Assembly (NCBI RefSeq): GCF_025602895.1
Contig: NW_026516236.1
Location: 310,001 to 374,000 of the forward strand
From: Polychytrium aggregatum
Lineage: Eukaryota; Chytridiomycota; Chytridiomycetes; Polychytriales
Reading direction: 5' to 3'
Length of the DNA: 64,000 nucleotides
Positions within the stretch are counted from its first letter, which is position 1; the number at the start of each line of letters is the position of its first letter. A program made the translations under genes and the position numbers. A model generated the notes under the pieces. That model was not told where the DNA came from. It saw only the letters and a program-made list of their open reading frames with translations, and did not search any database. Shown one piece after another: positions 1 through 14,155 of this stretch.

Positions 1-3000
1 GGTTTTGGACGAGGAGCGCAAACGAGCCGCTCATAAGCGACGGGTTGTTGCGCACCATGATGTTCAGCAGCTTGCGATGTGTCTCGGTGAACTTGACAAA
101 GTGATCCTCGTTCGCGTGGGTCTTGGCCGAGCTGCCCGTCCCACTGGCACTGCGATGCTCGAGAGTAAGCACATAGGGCTTGGAGACGACCATGAAGGAC
201 TCGATTGTCGGAAGCAAGATGGTGGCAATGCTGATAAGTTCGGGGCTGTCGTTGATGGCCGCCAAACACACGCCCAGCTTGGTCCACAGCTGCGCAAGAA
301 CCAATCCGTCGTAGATGCCCATCAATGCCTGGCCATCAAAGGAAACAGGTGGTTCGCTGGCGCCTTTTTCGCCGGTTGGCTTGCTTGGGGTCTTGGAATA
401 GACAAAGTCGATTGTTTTGAAGATACGCAAGAGTTTGGACTGATGGCTTGTTGGCGACGAGAAGGTGTCGACGATGGTCTCATCGGGGACCCCCGCCGTG
501 CTGGTGGTGGCCAGGGCCGACTGAAGTCTCTCAAGGTCCTGCAGCATGTGATCGGCAAGCTGCTGGGCCGATTCGCGCAGCTTCTTGGTGAAAAGCTCCA
601 GGTTACGGTCCGCTCGAGACAGATGGCGAATCACCGAAATGATGTTCTGGAACGTGCGGCTGGTGCACTCTCCGGCTGTAAGAACATCAATTACGCTCCG
701 GAGATACGACTCTGGGATGGAGGCCAGGATGGCGTCGTCTCGCTGAGCTGCGGTACTGGGCTGTCCGACGCTTTCGACGGGAGCCGTGGATGACGACGAT
801 GCAACTGGGGCCTCCACATTTGTTCCAGTGGCGGTTGAAGGACCGGCGACAGCCACCGTGCCAGAGGCAGCAGGCGCTGTCGAAGGCCCGCCTGTCGAGC
901 CCTGTGCACCTTGGTCGGCCTTTTCCTTGAGAATAGCCAATGACTTGAGAATGATTGCAAGCAGATGCATCAGCTGCTCCATCAGCCGAGGATTGGACCG
1001 GAACAGGGGCTTTTCGAGCAGCAGCAGCACCGAAATCAGCGGGTAGCTGGGCGAAGTGGGCTGAGGCTTTTCCTTGCCCTTGGCCCGCTTCGGCGTCACC
1101 GGCTTACTGGGCTTGGAGTTGAGCTGGCTAAAGCTTTCGTCCTCGACCACAAAGAACTGGGCCATGCGCTGATTCAGCTCAACAAGGTGGATCAGTGCCT
1201 CGAGACTTCGCTGGGCAAGCAAATGAGGGATGCTCTCGAGGCTACCCAGGCTGATCGAAGCCGACGGCGGCAGCGGCGAGGGCTGGGCAGCGGCGCTTGG
1301 TGCCCCGCCTCCTTTCTTGGGTGTGGTTTGCTTCATCTTGGCCTTGATCGAGAGCTGCGAGAGACCCTTGTCGACTGTGGAGACTTCGACACTGCCCTCG
1401 GCAAGCATCGTCAGGAGCAGGACCATCAGGTCGGTTCGGCTCTTGCTGTTTTCGCAAAAGTTGACCAATATCTTGAGAATGACTTGCTTCTTGGGAGGCT
1501 CCGGCACAAACAGCAGCCGAAGCAGGTTCATCAGTCCGGGCTTCTCTACAAGCTGGATGGGCTCACGGCGGGTGGCCTTGGAGCCGGAGGAGGCTTTTTT
1601 GGCCGGCCGGAAGCCTCCAGTGATGGAAATATGCGCCGGTTGGAAGAGATGTCTGACACGATCCGAGGCGTCGGTAGATCCTCGCAGGAGTGAGTTGGTG
1701 AGCTCACTGATGTACGGGACGCTCGACTCCATGAACGGAGGCTGGCCAAAGGGAGTCGGGAAGGAAGGGGGGAAGCCGTGCAAGCCGCTACCCTGGCCGG
1801 TGGTCGCTTCACCGGCCGCACTGGAGCCACTTGCGCGCTCCTGGGCCAGAACCTCGAAACGGAGCTCCTCGGGCAGCACACTAAGGAACTCTGGTCCAAT
1901 GTCAGACGAGGGCTGCACCGGCGGACGCGAGAGGCGCTGTTCACGGAGATGCTCGCGGATGATTTCTTCCTGCAGGTCCTCGGGAAGTGCAGCCAAAAAA
2001 GTTGGGTCGATGCCGGTACCTGCGTGCAACGTCGGTGAGTTAGATATCCGAATTGCGAACACAAATAGCAAAATCAGTCCACGAGCCACGACTGCCACTG
2101 AGGCTCTGGCTGCCCTACTTTGGCAGGAGCAGCCCTCCGCCGAGACACATCGATGGTGATTCGGGCTTACCAGTGATGTTATACTCGTTTCCAAAGACCG
2201 TAACGATGACTTGCTCCTCTGTGGCGGGCTGGGTTGGCACAGCTGCGGCCGCAACTTCAGTGGCCGAGTTTGAGGGCGCGGCGTCGGGGGTGATCTGGGA
2301 CGGACCGGCGATGGCGCCTTCCTGCTCGGCCGCAAGCCTCTCGGCTTCTCGCTTCTCGGCTTCCTGCTCCTCCGCACGCCTCTTCTCTTCGGTGAGTCGC
2401 TGCTCTTCTTCGTTGCGCCGTTTCTCTTCCTCGGCGCGCCGCTGTGCTTCCTCGCGGGCTTTCTCCTCATTCAGCTTCTCCTGTATCAAGCGCTTGCGCT
2501 CTACTTCCTGCTCAGCCAGTGGCACGAGCCGATCCAAGAGCGCATCCGAGACCTTCATCGCCGTCTCGAGTGCGGTGGTTCCATAGAGCAGCATCGCTTC
2601 CTGGGCCCATCGCTCCATGCTTCCTGTAACGAGCAGTGACTGGGCCGATGCGAGGACATCTGAGATCGGAGGCGGCTCAGGGATGGCAAGCACAGCCCGC
2701 TCGGCGCCGATGAGGCGGCCGCGCAGTTCTTGATGAGCCGTTCCGGTCAAGAAGGTGTCAGGGACCTCAACAAAGACTTCTCCGTTTGATCCCATGCGCT
2801 GTGCGCGCGACAGAATCTCCTCCATGACTTCGGCCACGTTGTCTGGATGGAAGCTGCCAAGGCCGTTCAGGAGCCCGGGGACTCGACGCCGGATCGTTTC
2901 GCGGCTGCGTCTCGGGGGCATCCCGATCCGAAGGTCGCCCGGTTGGTTGCGGGAAGGGTTGATCAGGAGGGGGTGTAGCAGCGAAATCTCGTTGGGCATA

Positions 3001-6000
3001 GCAACTCGAGCAATCGGCTCAGAATGCAGATGATGATGCATGTGGTTATCAAGAGCCATGAGGTTTCGCTGGATGCTACGGAAGGTTGCACTGTGGAGCG
3101 GAATCTCGTGGTGAGTGCCCTCGTCGCCGTCGTCGGGCTGTTCGCCAAACTCCTCGATAAATTCATAGGCACCGTCGTCCTCGTCTTCTTCCTCGCTCTC
3201 GTCCTCCTCGTCCTCCTCTTCTTCTTCAATGTCGTCGTTCGTCAAGTCAAAGAGTCCGTCGGAATCATTGCGTTGGCGGACGCCGTCCGCACCAACGCCA
3301 AGGTCATGGTCGCCATCGTCTCCTTCGCTTTGATCCTCTGTTCGTCGGTCAACGTTCATATCATCTTCGGCATCGACCCACATGGCATCGCCGTCGTCAA
3401 AGTCGATGGTCGGAGCAGCGCCCTCAACGGCCCCGTCCTCTTCGCCTTCCTCCTCCTCTTCGTCGTCGTCATGGTCGTGATCTTCGTCGATTTCGTCGTC
3501 GTCTGCACCGATCTCCTCCTCTTCTTCGGGTGGAAGATCGACGCCGCCTTGATAGGTGTTTGGAACCACAATCTCCATGTCATCGTCGGCATCGGAGGCC
3601 TATTGCATGTAACAATCGCGTGAGCAGCATGGCCGCAACAAGGATTCCCGCTAGACGCTATTCTGGATCGGTCGGCCGTGTATCAACTGCCGCGGATTGA
3701 TTTTGGGATCAACTGCCGCGGATCACCCGCCACGGTTCATGGCCTGCCATTTTCTACTCGGATTCGATTCCATTCGATTCCATTTTCCACACCATCGCTC
3801 TCCGCTGGTCGACACCCCTTCACCGACTCCCGTCATTCCTCCGCGCCTCGCTTTTGGCGAGCCTGTGCACCTTACCAGCGAGTCTTCGCTTTCGGACATA
3901 TCCTCGCCCTCGGTTGTGGTGTAGTCGACATATTCAACATAACCTTCGTCGTCCTCGTCGTCGTCATAGTCGGTGGATTCGTTCTGGTCGTTGGCATCAC
4001 CGGCAGCGTTGAACATGCCCAAAGCAGAGGTGCGATACGCATTCGAGAGCTCAGGGTCGTCAATTTCCTCGTTTTGGATCCGGTCGTCCTCGTCCTCGTC
4101 CTCATCCTCATCTCCATCATCGTCGCTATCGTCAGCGCGGCTATCGTCAGCAATCTCCATGGCGGTGGCAGCACGAGCAGCAGCTGTTGGCGAGAGAGGC
4201 TGCGTGCTCTTGGGTTTCGGCGGGGTGGAGGCCGGGACAACCTTGCCGATCTTGATTGCCAGGTTGGACAGGAGCTCCAGCGGCTTGAGAATGGCGGCAA
4301 TCACGGTGGTGGCATTCGGATGGCCAGCATCGACTTCGCCCAGCATCGAGGTCAAGAGGGTGACATAGTTCTTCTCGAGCATGGTTTTTCCAACAGCGTT
4401 GATTGGATCCTCGCCGTTGACCACGGTCCGCACCTTGGTGCTGAGGATCTTGCAGCACAGCTCCGAGTACACAAAGAACTTGGAGTACTGCTGCTGCAAT
4501 GTGTCGGCGCTGGAGAGAGACTCTTTCATGGCTCGGGCAACGGCTTCGAGAGCCGCCTTCTTGCTTGTCGTCGTCAGGATATCGCGCTTGGGTTCTTTAG
4601 CATCATCCGGGGACGACTTGGTGTCTGAAAAATCGATCGACAGGGCAGTGAGCAGCGAGGCTGCCCAGCGCGATTCGTCAATGCGCACTTTGTCGAGCTT
4701 GCTGAGTTTGCCTTCAAGGCTCAGGCATCCGTGGGGCAGGATGTCTTGCACCACATGATTCACGATCGGAATGCGGCTCTTTTGTGGAGTCTTGAGCCGT
4801 CTGGACGAGCTGCCTTCCAGGATCTCGTACTTGCACGCCTCATAGGACACAGCCAATTCTGCCAGGGCCTGCAGCAGGAAGCAGCGCTTGATGTGGAACC
4901 GCTCATCATCTTCGTTGAGCTCGGACGAGGGCTTGTCATAGTGTGCCTTGCCCTCGGCCTTCATCTTGAGCAGCTCGGAGATGATAAACTGCACAACAGC
5001 CTCGGCGGCGGTCGAGGATGTTGCTCGGTCGGCCTTGGAAGGCACCTCATCACGGGCGTCGACAATGGCCATGGCTTGTCCAGCTTCAGCAACCTCAGTC
5101 GGTAGCGAGGCGGGATCCTTGGTGTCGGGGCTCGTGCCAGAATCGCCGCCAGCAGGTTTCTTGGGACCTATGTTCTTGAGGCCGATCGGCTGTCGAATGG
5201 TCCTGGCCGAGTGAGGATTGAAGCGCTTGAGCTCGCAAGTGCCGACTATGGCGTCGAGAAAGGCGTCTTTGCTACGCAGTACGGCGCCACTGCAGGTTCG
5301 CAAAAACTGGTTTATCTCATCCATTCCTGGATGGCGGGCTTTGGAGAGGGTCCGTGTGATCTCGTCCTCCATGGTCGTCTTGAGGGTCTCCTGGGTCTCG
5401 ACAGCATGGCGAATGATCATCATCGACATGGCCAGCTGATTTGCAAATCCTCCAAACCTGGAAGAGTTGAACAGCTCAGCGATTCCGCCAAGGTGAACAA
5501 ACTCGGATGCGATGCGCTGGTCCTTGGTCAAAAAGACGAGAACAACCATGAGGGCATTCTGGAGGTGCTTGCCGTAGTGCTTTGCCTTGCTCATTTCCAG
5601 AATCGAAGCCATCAGCTTTGTCTGGCCCTCATGGCCCTCGAGGATGTGATCTGCACCGCCGCTTCCGCTGGGAGCGCCGCTATGTCCGGCGTTGCTGTGT
5701 GCTATCAGATGGAGCTCAACGAGCAACAGCGCTGGCGACAGCCACACAGGCTCGGTCTCGTCCACAGGTCGCTCGACGATCCTCTTGACGATGTCGCCAA
5801 TCAAGGGGCGGGTGGCCTGGAGCACATCTTCACGAATCGAGCCTTCGCCTGTGAACAGGACAAGCAGCCGCAGCGCCACATGTAAGCGCTTGGTTGTAGC
5901 CTCCTCGAGTACGCCTTTGGCGATCTCTGCAAAGTCGTCCCCAGCGGCTTTGACCAGGAAATTGAGGAGCTCTTTGTTCTTGGTCTTGATGATGTGGAGG

Positions 6001-9000
6001 ATAATGTCGCGAATATCGAAGATGGCAGCCTCGGACTGGCAGAGGAGGGGGATGGCTACATCGATAAAGTCGTTCTCGAGCTCGCTTCGGATGCTATTGA
6101 GCTTGACGAGCTGCTCGTTGGCTCGCTTTGTCAGGGTCACGGAGTCGGGGTCGTGACTGAGCGACGTCGAACGATCGGTTTGTGGGGTCTCAAGCGCGGG
6201 CTTTGATTCGGTCGGAATGCTGCTACTGCTGCTGCTACTGCTGGCCTCGGGCAGCGCCATAGTCGGGGCCGATGTTCCGGCCATTTCAGTGTCGACGGGG
6301 GCGGGCGCTGTGGATGAAGACGAAGACGCGATGGGCTCGCCGGCCACGGCAGATTCGACCTCGGGGAACAAAGGGTTATCGGACGAATCCGCGGCTCCTT
6401 CTGGAGCGTTTTCTCCGAGCAGCGTTGGGATTCCGAACGGAGGTACCGGGGCCGTTGACGTGGTGGGCGTGGGATCGTCGAAGAGCACCTCGGGATGACT
6501 GAGGAGATAATCGGCCGCCCGTCCGATGTTGTTGTGGAAGCGAATGAGGGCATTGGCGGAAGCACCGCGGGGAAAGCCCATATCCATCAGCTGCTGGACC
6601 CGCTCTTCGTTGGCGGCTTGAGCCCGCGGCTGGGTTGCTCTGCGGTTGGCGGATGCAGGAAATCCAGGGAAGGAGCTAAGGAAGGTGGGGAGGCTGAGAC
6701 TGTTCTCGAAAAACTCATGCGGAAACCCGGGGAGGCGCGACGACCGACGTTCTTCGCCTTGGCCTTTCAGGATCTCCTGGACGATCTCGAGGACTCCGCT
6801 CATGATGGACCGCGGCACGGTGCGGCCTTGCTGCTCGCGCCAAATCTTCACGATCAGCGGCGCGATAAGCAGGCGAATATCGATCAACAGCTCGTTGTGG
6901 AAGTGAAGGTACCGGTGGAACATTTTGTCCCCGTCGCCAGGCGCAAGGACGAGATGGGTGGTCGAGTGGCTATGGTGTTTCGCGGAGCAGAGAAACGCGA
7001 ATACAGACACGATGCTTTCGAGCAGGGTGATGGTGTGGTTCTTTGGCTCGCCCTCAGGTTGGGACAGAGCTTCGGTGTCGGACCAGGCGCCCTCAGCGAG
7101 CGACAGTAGGGTCTCGATGCCACCGTGCAGCACGAAGGCGACTGTGATGCTCTTCAGAACAGTGCTTTTGTTGCGATCTGAGAGGTCCAGAGTCAGTTCG
7201 TGGCAATGGGTTTGGCGCACAGGATGTCAGTGAGTAGGCAAGGACTACAGGAGCGACAGCCTCAGCGGGCACGCGTCTGTCTCTCGGCACATGCAAGACA
7301 TGGGCTGCGATAATAGCATTGGTACTCGGGGCAGCAGCGACACAGGATCCAACGCCACCATGCAAATCACATGAAGCATACCGTCTGATACAAGGGCTAT
7401 GATAAATACTACGCCGTTGGTCAGATATTCGTTCCTCATGGCGCCGCCGCCATGAGCTGAGCAAGAGCGAGCGAGAGAGAGCGCAGAAAAAGGCCGGCAT
7501 TAGAACAACAATCCGACGTCACGAGGCCACCCTGCAGAGTTTCGGGCGGAATGTATAGGCGGTGGCGCAATCATCCTGCACATCAGGAGTGGTGATGCCC
7601 TCTGCCTGATTCCTGTGAGCACACGGAGGCTGGTATGCAACGTACCAGGGCGTTCCCATCTCAAGTGATCAATCAAGATCTTGGCGATAGCCTCAACGAG
7701 CTGATGGGCCGCGAGACGCTGGGCAGCATCGATATTGCGCCGGGCCGAAAGGGCCTTGACCACGGACTGGAAGGTGACGCCGAGGACACTCTGAATTTCG
7801 GTCAGCAAATACTTCCAAGCCTTGACATTGACCAGCTTGTGCTTGTCGAGCGGAGACGGGTCTGTCGCCATAGGTGTGCTTGTGCCGCCAGTGGCAATGT
7901 CCGAGTCAATGGGGACGATGCGGTCGCCCATCCCGGAGGCCAGAACGGTGTCTAGCGCATCAAACGAGGACGAGGCAGTGCTCCGTCCCAAGGAGCTCAG
8001 AGCCGTCGACACAGTCTTCTGGGCTGGGTTCTTCTTTGGGTTGTACCATGCGTCTGGGACAGAGCTCTTGAGACACATGTTCTCGAAGCCACAGGCACGC
8101 TGGAGCTGGCCGAGCGAAGACAGCAGCGTGTCGTCCTTCTCGCCAAACGCCTGCAAGATCATGATGATGCCGCGCGTAACCGAGAGGCTGTGGCTAAACC
8201 ATATGTCCGAAAGCAGCCGGGTGTATCCGTTGATGGCGGCGAGAGCACGAAAGAGCCGGTTTCCGCTTTGCAGCTTGGCGGCGTCTGCTCGAAGAGTGGT
8301 ACATTAGTGAGCCTGACTCGCACTCGGGGACGCACTGATGACGACAGCTTGGAAAGGGAGGGAGCAGCCGATCCAGTACCACAAACGACTCAGGATCACC
8401 GACTATCAACACACCTTCGATGTCAATGTACTGCATGACCACACTATCGCCTCTGGCGTTCATTAGCTCCTCGGCCTCCGCGAGCAGGCGCTTGAGCTCA
8501 GCCGTGATATGGCCAATGACGACCTGGTGATCGGCTTCAATCAGAGCCCTGAGCAAAAAGCTCATCGAGTACGACGATGGTGACGACGGAAAGTCGTGGG
8601 GAACGCCAGGAAGCGCCGTGATTGCCAGCAGAGGCTCCATGCCACCAAGCTTGATAAAGTCTTTGGAATGAGCCGGGTTTTGGAAGAAGCCCTCCATGAC
8701 CTACGGTGGGTGACAGAATCGTGTGTGAGTAGTGCGGAGCGTGGCGAGTCCAGATTGCAGAGCCGCAGAGCCCAGGCGCATGCCAACCGAGACAGCGACA
8801 CGGGCGGCCGTGCGGGTATATTATAAAATGACCGCAGCTTCTCTGATGCGAGCTGCTGAGGTAGGGAGCAGCGACGTACCCTGGTATAGATGTCGAAAAA
8901 TTGCAGAATTCTGGGCTCGTTGCGCGCCGCAGAGGATCCATCGTGGCTCAAAGTCGAAATGTCGGCTGCGACCGTGTTCGAGGCCGTATTGAGGAACACC

Positions 9001-12000
9001 ATCGCGACTTCGTCGGGTTGGACAACCTTGCCCATGTCCACAATCGCTTGCAGCGTCTGGACGATCGCGGTGATGACGTCGGACTTGAGCGACGGATGGT
9101 GGCGCACCAGCTCGTCCAGAGCGTTTCCAACAAGATTGGGAACGTCGTTGTCCTGCAGGCTTTTGAGGTTCTCTTCGGCCGTAAAGAGCGACAGGAACTT
9201 GGGCACGGGTTTGGCTGCCATAAATCCGTCCAACCCGACCTGGTTCAGGCAGATGGCGCCAAAGGCATTTGGGAGGGCCGAAAACACCTGAACGGGAGGT
9301 GTGCAGCTATTTAGCAAGCAGGTCACAGGGAGGCCCAGGATGGCAGCGAGCGCTCTCGCCAGGAGCGGTGTCCTGAGCAGCAAGGACAGACCGAGCCCAA
9401 CGTGGCTCAAGGACGGACATGCGGGATTGTACCTCGGCAGAGACGGGAAAGGGACCGCTGAGGGCCGCCAAGAACTCCTCCGGCAGCTTGGACTCTTGGA
9501 GAATCGCCAAGCTTGTCGGCTCGTTGTGAATGAAGGTCGCCATGATGTTGACAGCTGTGGGTGAGCCAAGCTTTACATTAGTACATGGAGTGTGGGCCGG
9601 CAACCACAGGTCCCAATCAACGGAGCCTCATCGTGGGGCGGTATAGCAACCCAGGTTGGATCCTGATGCCGGACAGGCCGGATGGGCCGGGAATAATACT
9701 CACCAAGGCCAAAAATGCCGGCACCGTACATATTGGATTTCTTGTAAACCTTCAAGATCGACGACGGGAGCGATGAATCGATCAAGCTGCGCATGTTGTC
9801 TGCGGTGCCGGCGGTTTGCATCATGTGCAGGACAAACTTGAAGAGGGCCCTGATGAGGACGGCGCCTTCGTGCGGGATCTCGTATGGCTGCATGCTGTTT
9901 TCCGAGAGGATCCAGTAGTGCTCGACTTCGTCCTGTTGCCACACGGCCGGCCACGACGGAGCCATGGAGGACATGCAATGATTGCGGCAGACATGAGAAC
10001 GCGGCATTCATTCAGCTAGATGCACGGATCCACGGAATATATCCGTCATCAGACGGACTCACAGCCAGCATTGCGATACATACTTTGAGTCGTTGAACCA
10101 ACAGCGCCAAGCCGTTGTTGCCCGAGAAGGCCGAGAAGGCCGACGTGAATCCGTAGATCAAGTTATCCAGGAGCGTGATGCATCGGGAGATATACTGTAT
10201 GTGTCAAATAGGCCCAATCCATTCCGTCGACGTCGCCGAAGTGATGAGAGGGAGCACCAACGTCGATCGTGACAACCGAGGAGGTTGCAACGGAATGTAG
10301 TGTGGATGGCGTTAGTCGCTGAGGATGCACGCTTCTGGACGGGGACGGGAGGGGGGCTTTACACTCCGATCGACCATCAGTTTGCATTCTCACCTTAACG
10401 CGGCCGGGATCTGTGATGCTCAGGACATCGGTGAGGGCCTGGATCAAGCCGCCGCTGATCATCAGATTGCCGCCGGTCTGGGTGGTGGACACATGGGTCA
10501 CCAGCGACAGTACCGCATCAGCGAGTTCGCGGGACGGGCTTTGATCTTGAGCCGAGAGGGAGAGAGGGAGAGAAAGGGAAAGCCGACAGTTAGTACGGTC
10601 GCGGATCAAAGTCGAAGCTCAGAACGAGCGCATTTCATGGCCATGCGAGTGTCCTCAGCACGAGACGTGCGCACCATCGGTGTGACCAGTGGTGATCTTC
10701 TTGACGAGAGACATGAGGATGCCGTGGTTTGCGGAGGCATTGAGGGCAGCGAGCACCTCGTTCATCTTGGCTCGATGGCGGGCAAGGCCATCGAGGGCGT
10801 GCATGGCCGCACACTGGAGCGGCTATCGTATTCCATGATGGCCAGCGCAGGGCAACGGGGAGGAAGAGGCGTTAGAAACCGCGCCATCGAAGCGGCTCGA
10901 CGTGCACCATCTGCGATCAGAGAGAGCAGTACCTTGCCAACGAACGAGTCGCTCTTCAGGAGCGCTGCAAGCTGAGTAATGAGATCGGGCTCGTAGAGCA
11001 GGATCTTGGTCTGGATGGCCTCTTCGTTGGTCAGGTTGGCTGTTGTGAGAGAAGAGAGACAAGCAGTGGGCAATGGCATGAGTTGCGCGACGAACAGGAA
11101 AGAGATGGATGACCGTGCCCCTCAAGGAACACGCCCAAGTATTAACGGCGCAGCACAGAGCGAGGCGGGGGTGCGACGGCGAAGAAGCCAGAGAAACAGA
11201 CACGGGCAAGTGCATCGCAGCCGGCGACTTACCGAATATCGCGAGGGCCAACAGACGCAGCTCCAGCATCTTCACTCGCGTCGCTGCGGACTGCAGGCCC
11301 CAGATGGTACGAATGCGATGGAAGAGCGGAAACTGGTGCTCGAGCGGGATCTTGTGCTGGGAGACCAGGCTGGCGAGGATCTCGGTGTCGGAGGCGCCGG
11401 CCAGCCGGAGATCCGGGACGAAGATGCTGACCGGGGCATCCTTCAGGGCCGGCGGTGCGGCAATGATGGGCCGATGTTCGAACAGAGCGGCCGCGGAAGC
11501 TGCCACCGCGGGTCCAGCGTCAGCAGCAATGCCAGCGGAAGAGGTGGGGGGAGCAGCTGGACCAACGGCCGAGACGGCATCAGGTTGGGTGGCGGATGGG
11601 CGAGCATCGGCAGAGGCCACGGCCAAAGTTGGCTTTGGATCGGCCAATTGATAGTACTGGAACGAGAGCGAAAAGAGATCGGCCGAGGGCACAAAGTCGG
11701 GCGAAGCAATATCAGCGAACGCCGTGCCGGCACGCAGCGAGGGCCAGCGCTGAGCGAGGAGCACAACGGCCTCGTGGGCGGATGTGAGAATGGTTTTGAG
11801 ACTGCGCTGGGAGCTGATTCTCTGTGCCGAGCGGATGAGCAGGGCCAGGACCGACTCGAGGACGACGATGTTTCGGGTGCCCAGCAACTTGATGAGATGC
11901 TCGTAGGAATTATACAGATTGCGGTTGGTGCAGTTTTCCCAGAGCAGCTTGGTAAAGTGCAAGATGCTGGTGATGATTGGCACAGACTCGGGCGCAAGCT

Positions 12001-12253
12001 CGGAATCCAGGATGGACGCAGACGAGGCCGGGGTGGAGTCGATGGGCTTTGTGATGGCCTCGAGGACCAGGTCGAAGCGGTTGAGGACCGGGATCCAGTG
12101 GAACATGTCGCCCTTTGGATGCGACCATTCAGGCAGGCTGTGGATGAGGGTCGGCAGGTCGTCCTGCGGACAGCTCACGAGCTGATCCGAGAGAGCGACC
12201 ACCCATGGCGGAGCGGTGGCCAGCCTCTTTGGAGGGATCTTTGTGATCTTCAT
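1..12253 (-). CDS. TOM1: HUWE1/TOM1-like HECT E3 ubiquitin ligase, 5' part (3' end off window)
   Basis: Giant E3 ubiquitin ligase of the HUWE1/Tom1 family, which ubiquitylates nuclear and ribosomal substrates through a C-terminal HECT domain. That domain lies beyond base 1. The first exon starts at 12253 (MKITKIPPKRL) and carries the DUF908 armadillo-like region to about 11200. Short exons follow, with the DUF913 region around 9560-8950. A long exon at 7220-3900 holds a UBA domain near 6640-6500 (QQLMDMGFPRG, then a phenylalanine-rich helix). Acidic Asp/Glu stretches lie at about 4160-3950 and 3560-3100. Two ubiquitin-binding UBM-like motifs (LAALPEDLQEEII near 2000, LSVLPEELRFEVL near 1890) sit in the DUF4414 region, and conserved pre-HECT helices run to the edge. 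The order DUF908-DUF913-UBA-acidic-UBM is diagnostic of the family. At least ten introns are implied by frame changes. No WWE domain was seen, as in yeast Tom1. Family assignment is firm; exon limits are not. Confidence 0.93.
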
Positions 12254-13024
12254 TGACGAAGATGGAGGTCAATCGGACCGGCGAGATCTGCTCAAGTCCT
12301 GAACGGTAACAGATGACGCCGAGAGTAGTGGGAGCCGAGGGATGTCTCGGTGGCAGGGACGGAGAGCGCAAGCTGTGCTGGGTCTCCCCGGAAGGAAAAA
12401 ATAGAGATGCGGAGACCGCAGACGAAGGAGGGTGGAGAAGGCTCAATGACGAGAGCGGCGGCCAAGAGAGATATACACGGAAGGATGTGGGACAGCCGAT
12501 CGAGATCTCAAGGTGATTTGAAATATCGATCGAGGGTGGAACTGGGCCAGAGCGAGGGATCAGAGAGAGGAGGCTCGGCGCGGGACTGGCTGGGCTGTGT
12601 AGATGGAGGGGGCGCCGATCGATCGGGAAGGAATTTGGGGCGGTATATGGACAGAGCACCGACTGCGATGGTGATGCGTTGCAGCGATGCGTTGCGGTGA
12701 TGCGCTGCGATGATGCGCTGCGATGATGCGTTGTGGAGGATAGATCGGTGCAGAGAGCCTGGCGGGAAGCGGAAACGACAAGGGCGCGATATGGGCAGGA
12801 GCGAGGAGCGAGGGCGGCCGAGGACAGCCGAGAGCGACCGAGAGCACGCCGAGAGCACCGCTGGCTCGATCCGGCGGCTCGATCCGGCGGCGGAGGTCGT
12901 TTCGCCTTTGCCACCGATCCAGGGCTCGGGATCATCTGCTTTGGACGGATCATCCTGCTTGGGACAGATCATCCTGCTTGGGACAGATCATCTTTCCTTG
13001 GCCAGACCGACCGGATCCAACCTC
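12254..13024. promoter_or_regulatory. Divergent intergenic region between the TOM1-like and SMN genes
   Basis: About 770 bp between two genes read outward, so it must hold both promoters. No clear TATA box was seen. It contains short imperfect tandem repeats: GATGCGTTGC/GATGCGCTGC units at about 12664-12735, and a 19-bp unit containing GATCATCCTGCTTGGGACA repeated at about 12948-12990, just upstream of the SMN start. No convincing extra coding sequence was found. Confidence 0.5.
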
Positions 13025-14155
13025 ATGCACAACCCTGAGGATGTAGGCCACACCGCGCGCTGTCTTGCTCGGGCATCTGTAGCCAAGCGCCTGAATTCGG
13101 CATGTCCGTTCTAGTGCCGGCTATCTCCACCCTCTCTGACTGTGACTATTCTCTCGCCTCACCTCCCTGCAGTGGGACGACTCGTCTCTGATCCGAGCTT
13201 GGGATCTGGCACTTCTGGCGTACAAGGTACAGCAGCCCATGCGACATGGTCACAGATATGAAATCTGTAACGCTGCTGTTGAGTGTCGATGAGACATCCT
13301 CGCCGATGCCGTATACCTCGGGAGCAATATCCTCGCCGATGGCATTATCCCGCACGACCCGAGGCCGCTCTGGGCTGCACGCACTGATATTCTCGCCGTG
13401 ACTTTCTTTGCTGTTGAAACACGCCCACCAATCTCCAAACCTCCAGAAACACCACAGCCTCCAGATCAGTCCTGATGCCGACACGGATCCACATCTGAAG
13501 CGCAAGGCCGATTCGGGCTCTCCTCAGAGTATGTGTCCCATTCTTCAGGAACGATGAGCGTCCTCAAGCAGTGCGCTTCCACGCAGGCTGATTTGTATCC
13601 CTTGCTGGTCGACCTGCAGGTTCTGCGGCGCAAGAACCCAAGAGAGCCAAGGCCGAGTCCGCCGACCTGCGCGACGAATGGAACGAGGACAGAAACGAGG
13701 ACGAAGAAGATGGGGAGCTGTCCGAGGGCGAGCTGTCCGAGGAGCACAACGAAGTGCCGCATCTGGCCTCGCCGGGGCTCTCCAAATCGCATGGATCCGC
13801 AACAGCACATGAAACTCCGTTGGACCAGCACGCATCTGCGACCGAGGGCTCGGCAGCAGATGCCCCCTGCTCTTCGTGTGGACTGCAAGCCGAGGATATC
13901 CCTGCCGCTATGGATTCGGAGGCCTTGGAGCCCGGCGCCCTTTCGATCTCGTCGATTGCACCATCGCTTGCCACCGCCCTCCGCACGAGTGGCATTCCTG
14001 ACACTGTCTCTGGCCCCAAGTCCAAGCAGGCGCTGTCCCATCTGCTCGCGGCTTACTACTGGGTCGGCTACTACACACAGGCCCTGAGCGGCCAGGGCGA
14101 CGAAAGCCGGGATCAGGCCGAATCCTCTTTGCAAGATCGATCGTCACAGCCATGA
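13025..14155 (+). CDS. SMN1: SMN homologue (survival motor neuron protein), Tudor-less
   Basis: SMN is the core of the complex that loads Sm proteins onto spliceosomal snRNAs. Proposed exons are 13025-13042, 13173-13226, 13447-13528 and 13620-14155. All junctions have GT/AG ends and the frame closes at 229 codons plus stop. The protein starts MHNPED then WDDSSLIRAWDLALLAYK, matching the Gemin2-binding motif of SMN (WDDTALIKAYD in animals). It ends with HLLAAYYWVGYYTQAL, a YG-box oligomerisation helix (Y/G-rich, spacing as in SMN). Between them is a charged, disordered linker with GELSEGELSEE. No Tudor domain is present, as in the short fission yeast Smn1. The tiny first exon is inferred from splice phase. 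The N- and C-terminal motifs together make the call good despite low overall conservation. Confidence 0.78.

Noticed and set aside
3024-3623. Plus-strand frame that looks like a membrane protein (Leu/Val/Phe runs)
   Set aside because: Antisense of the Asp/Glu-rich stretch of the TOM1-like gene; GAN codons read backwards give hydrophobic residues.
3760-3785. GGATTCGATTCC, resembling a tRNA B box
   Set aside because: It is part of a short repeat (ATTCGATTCC twice), with no matching A box or acceptor stem.
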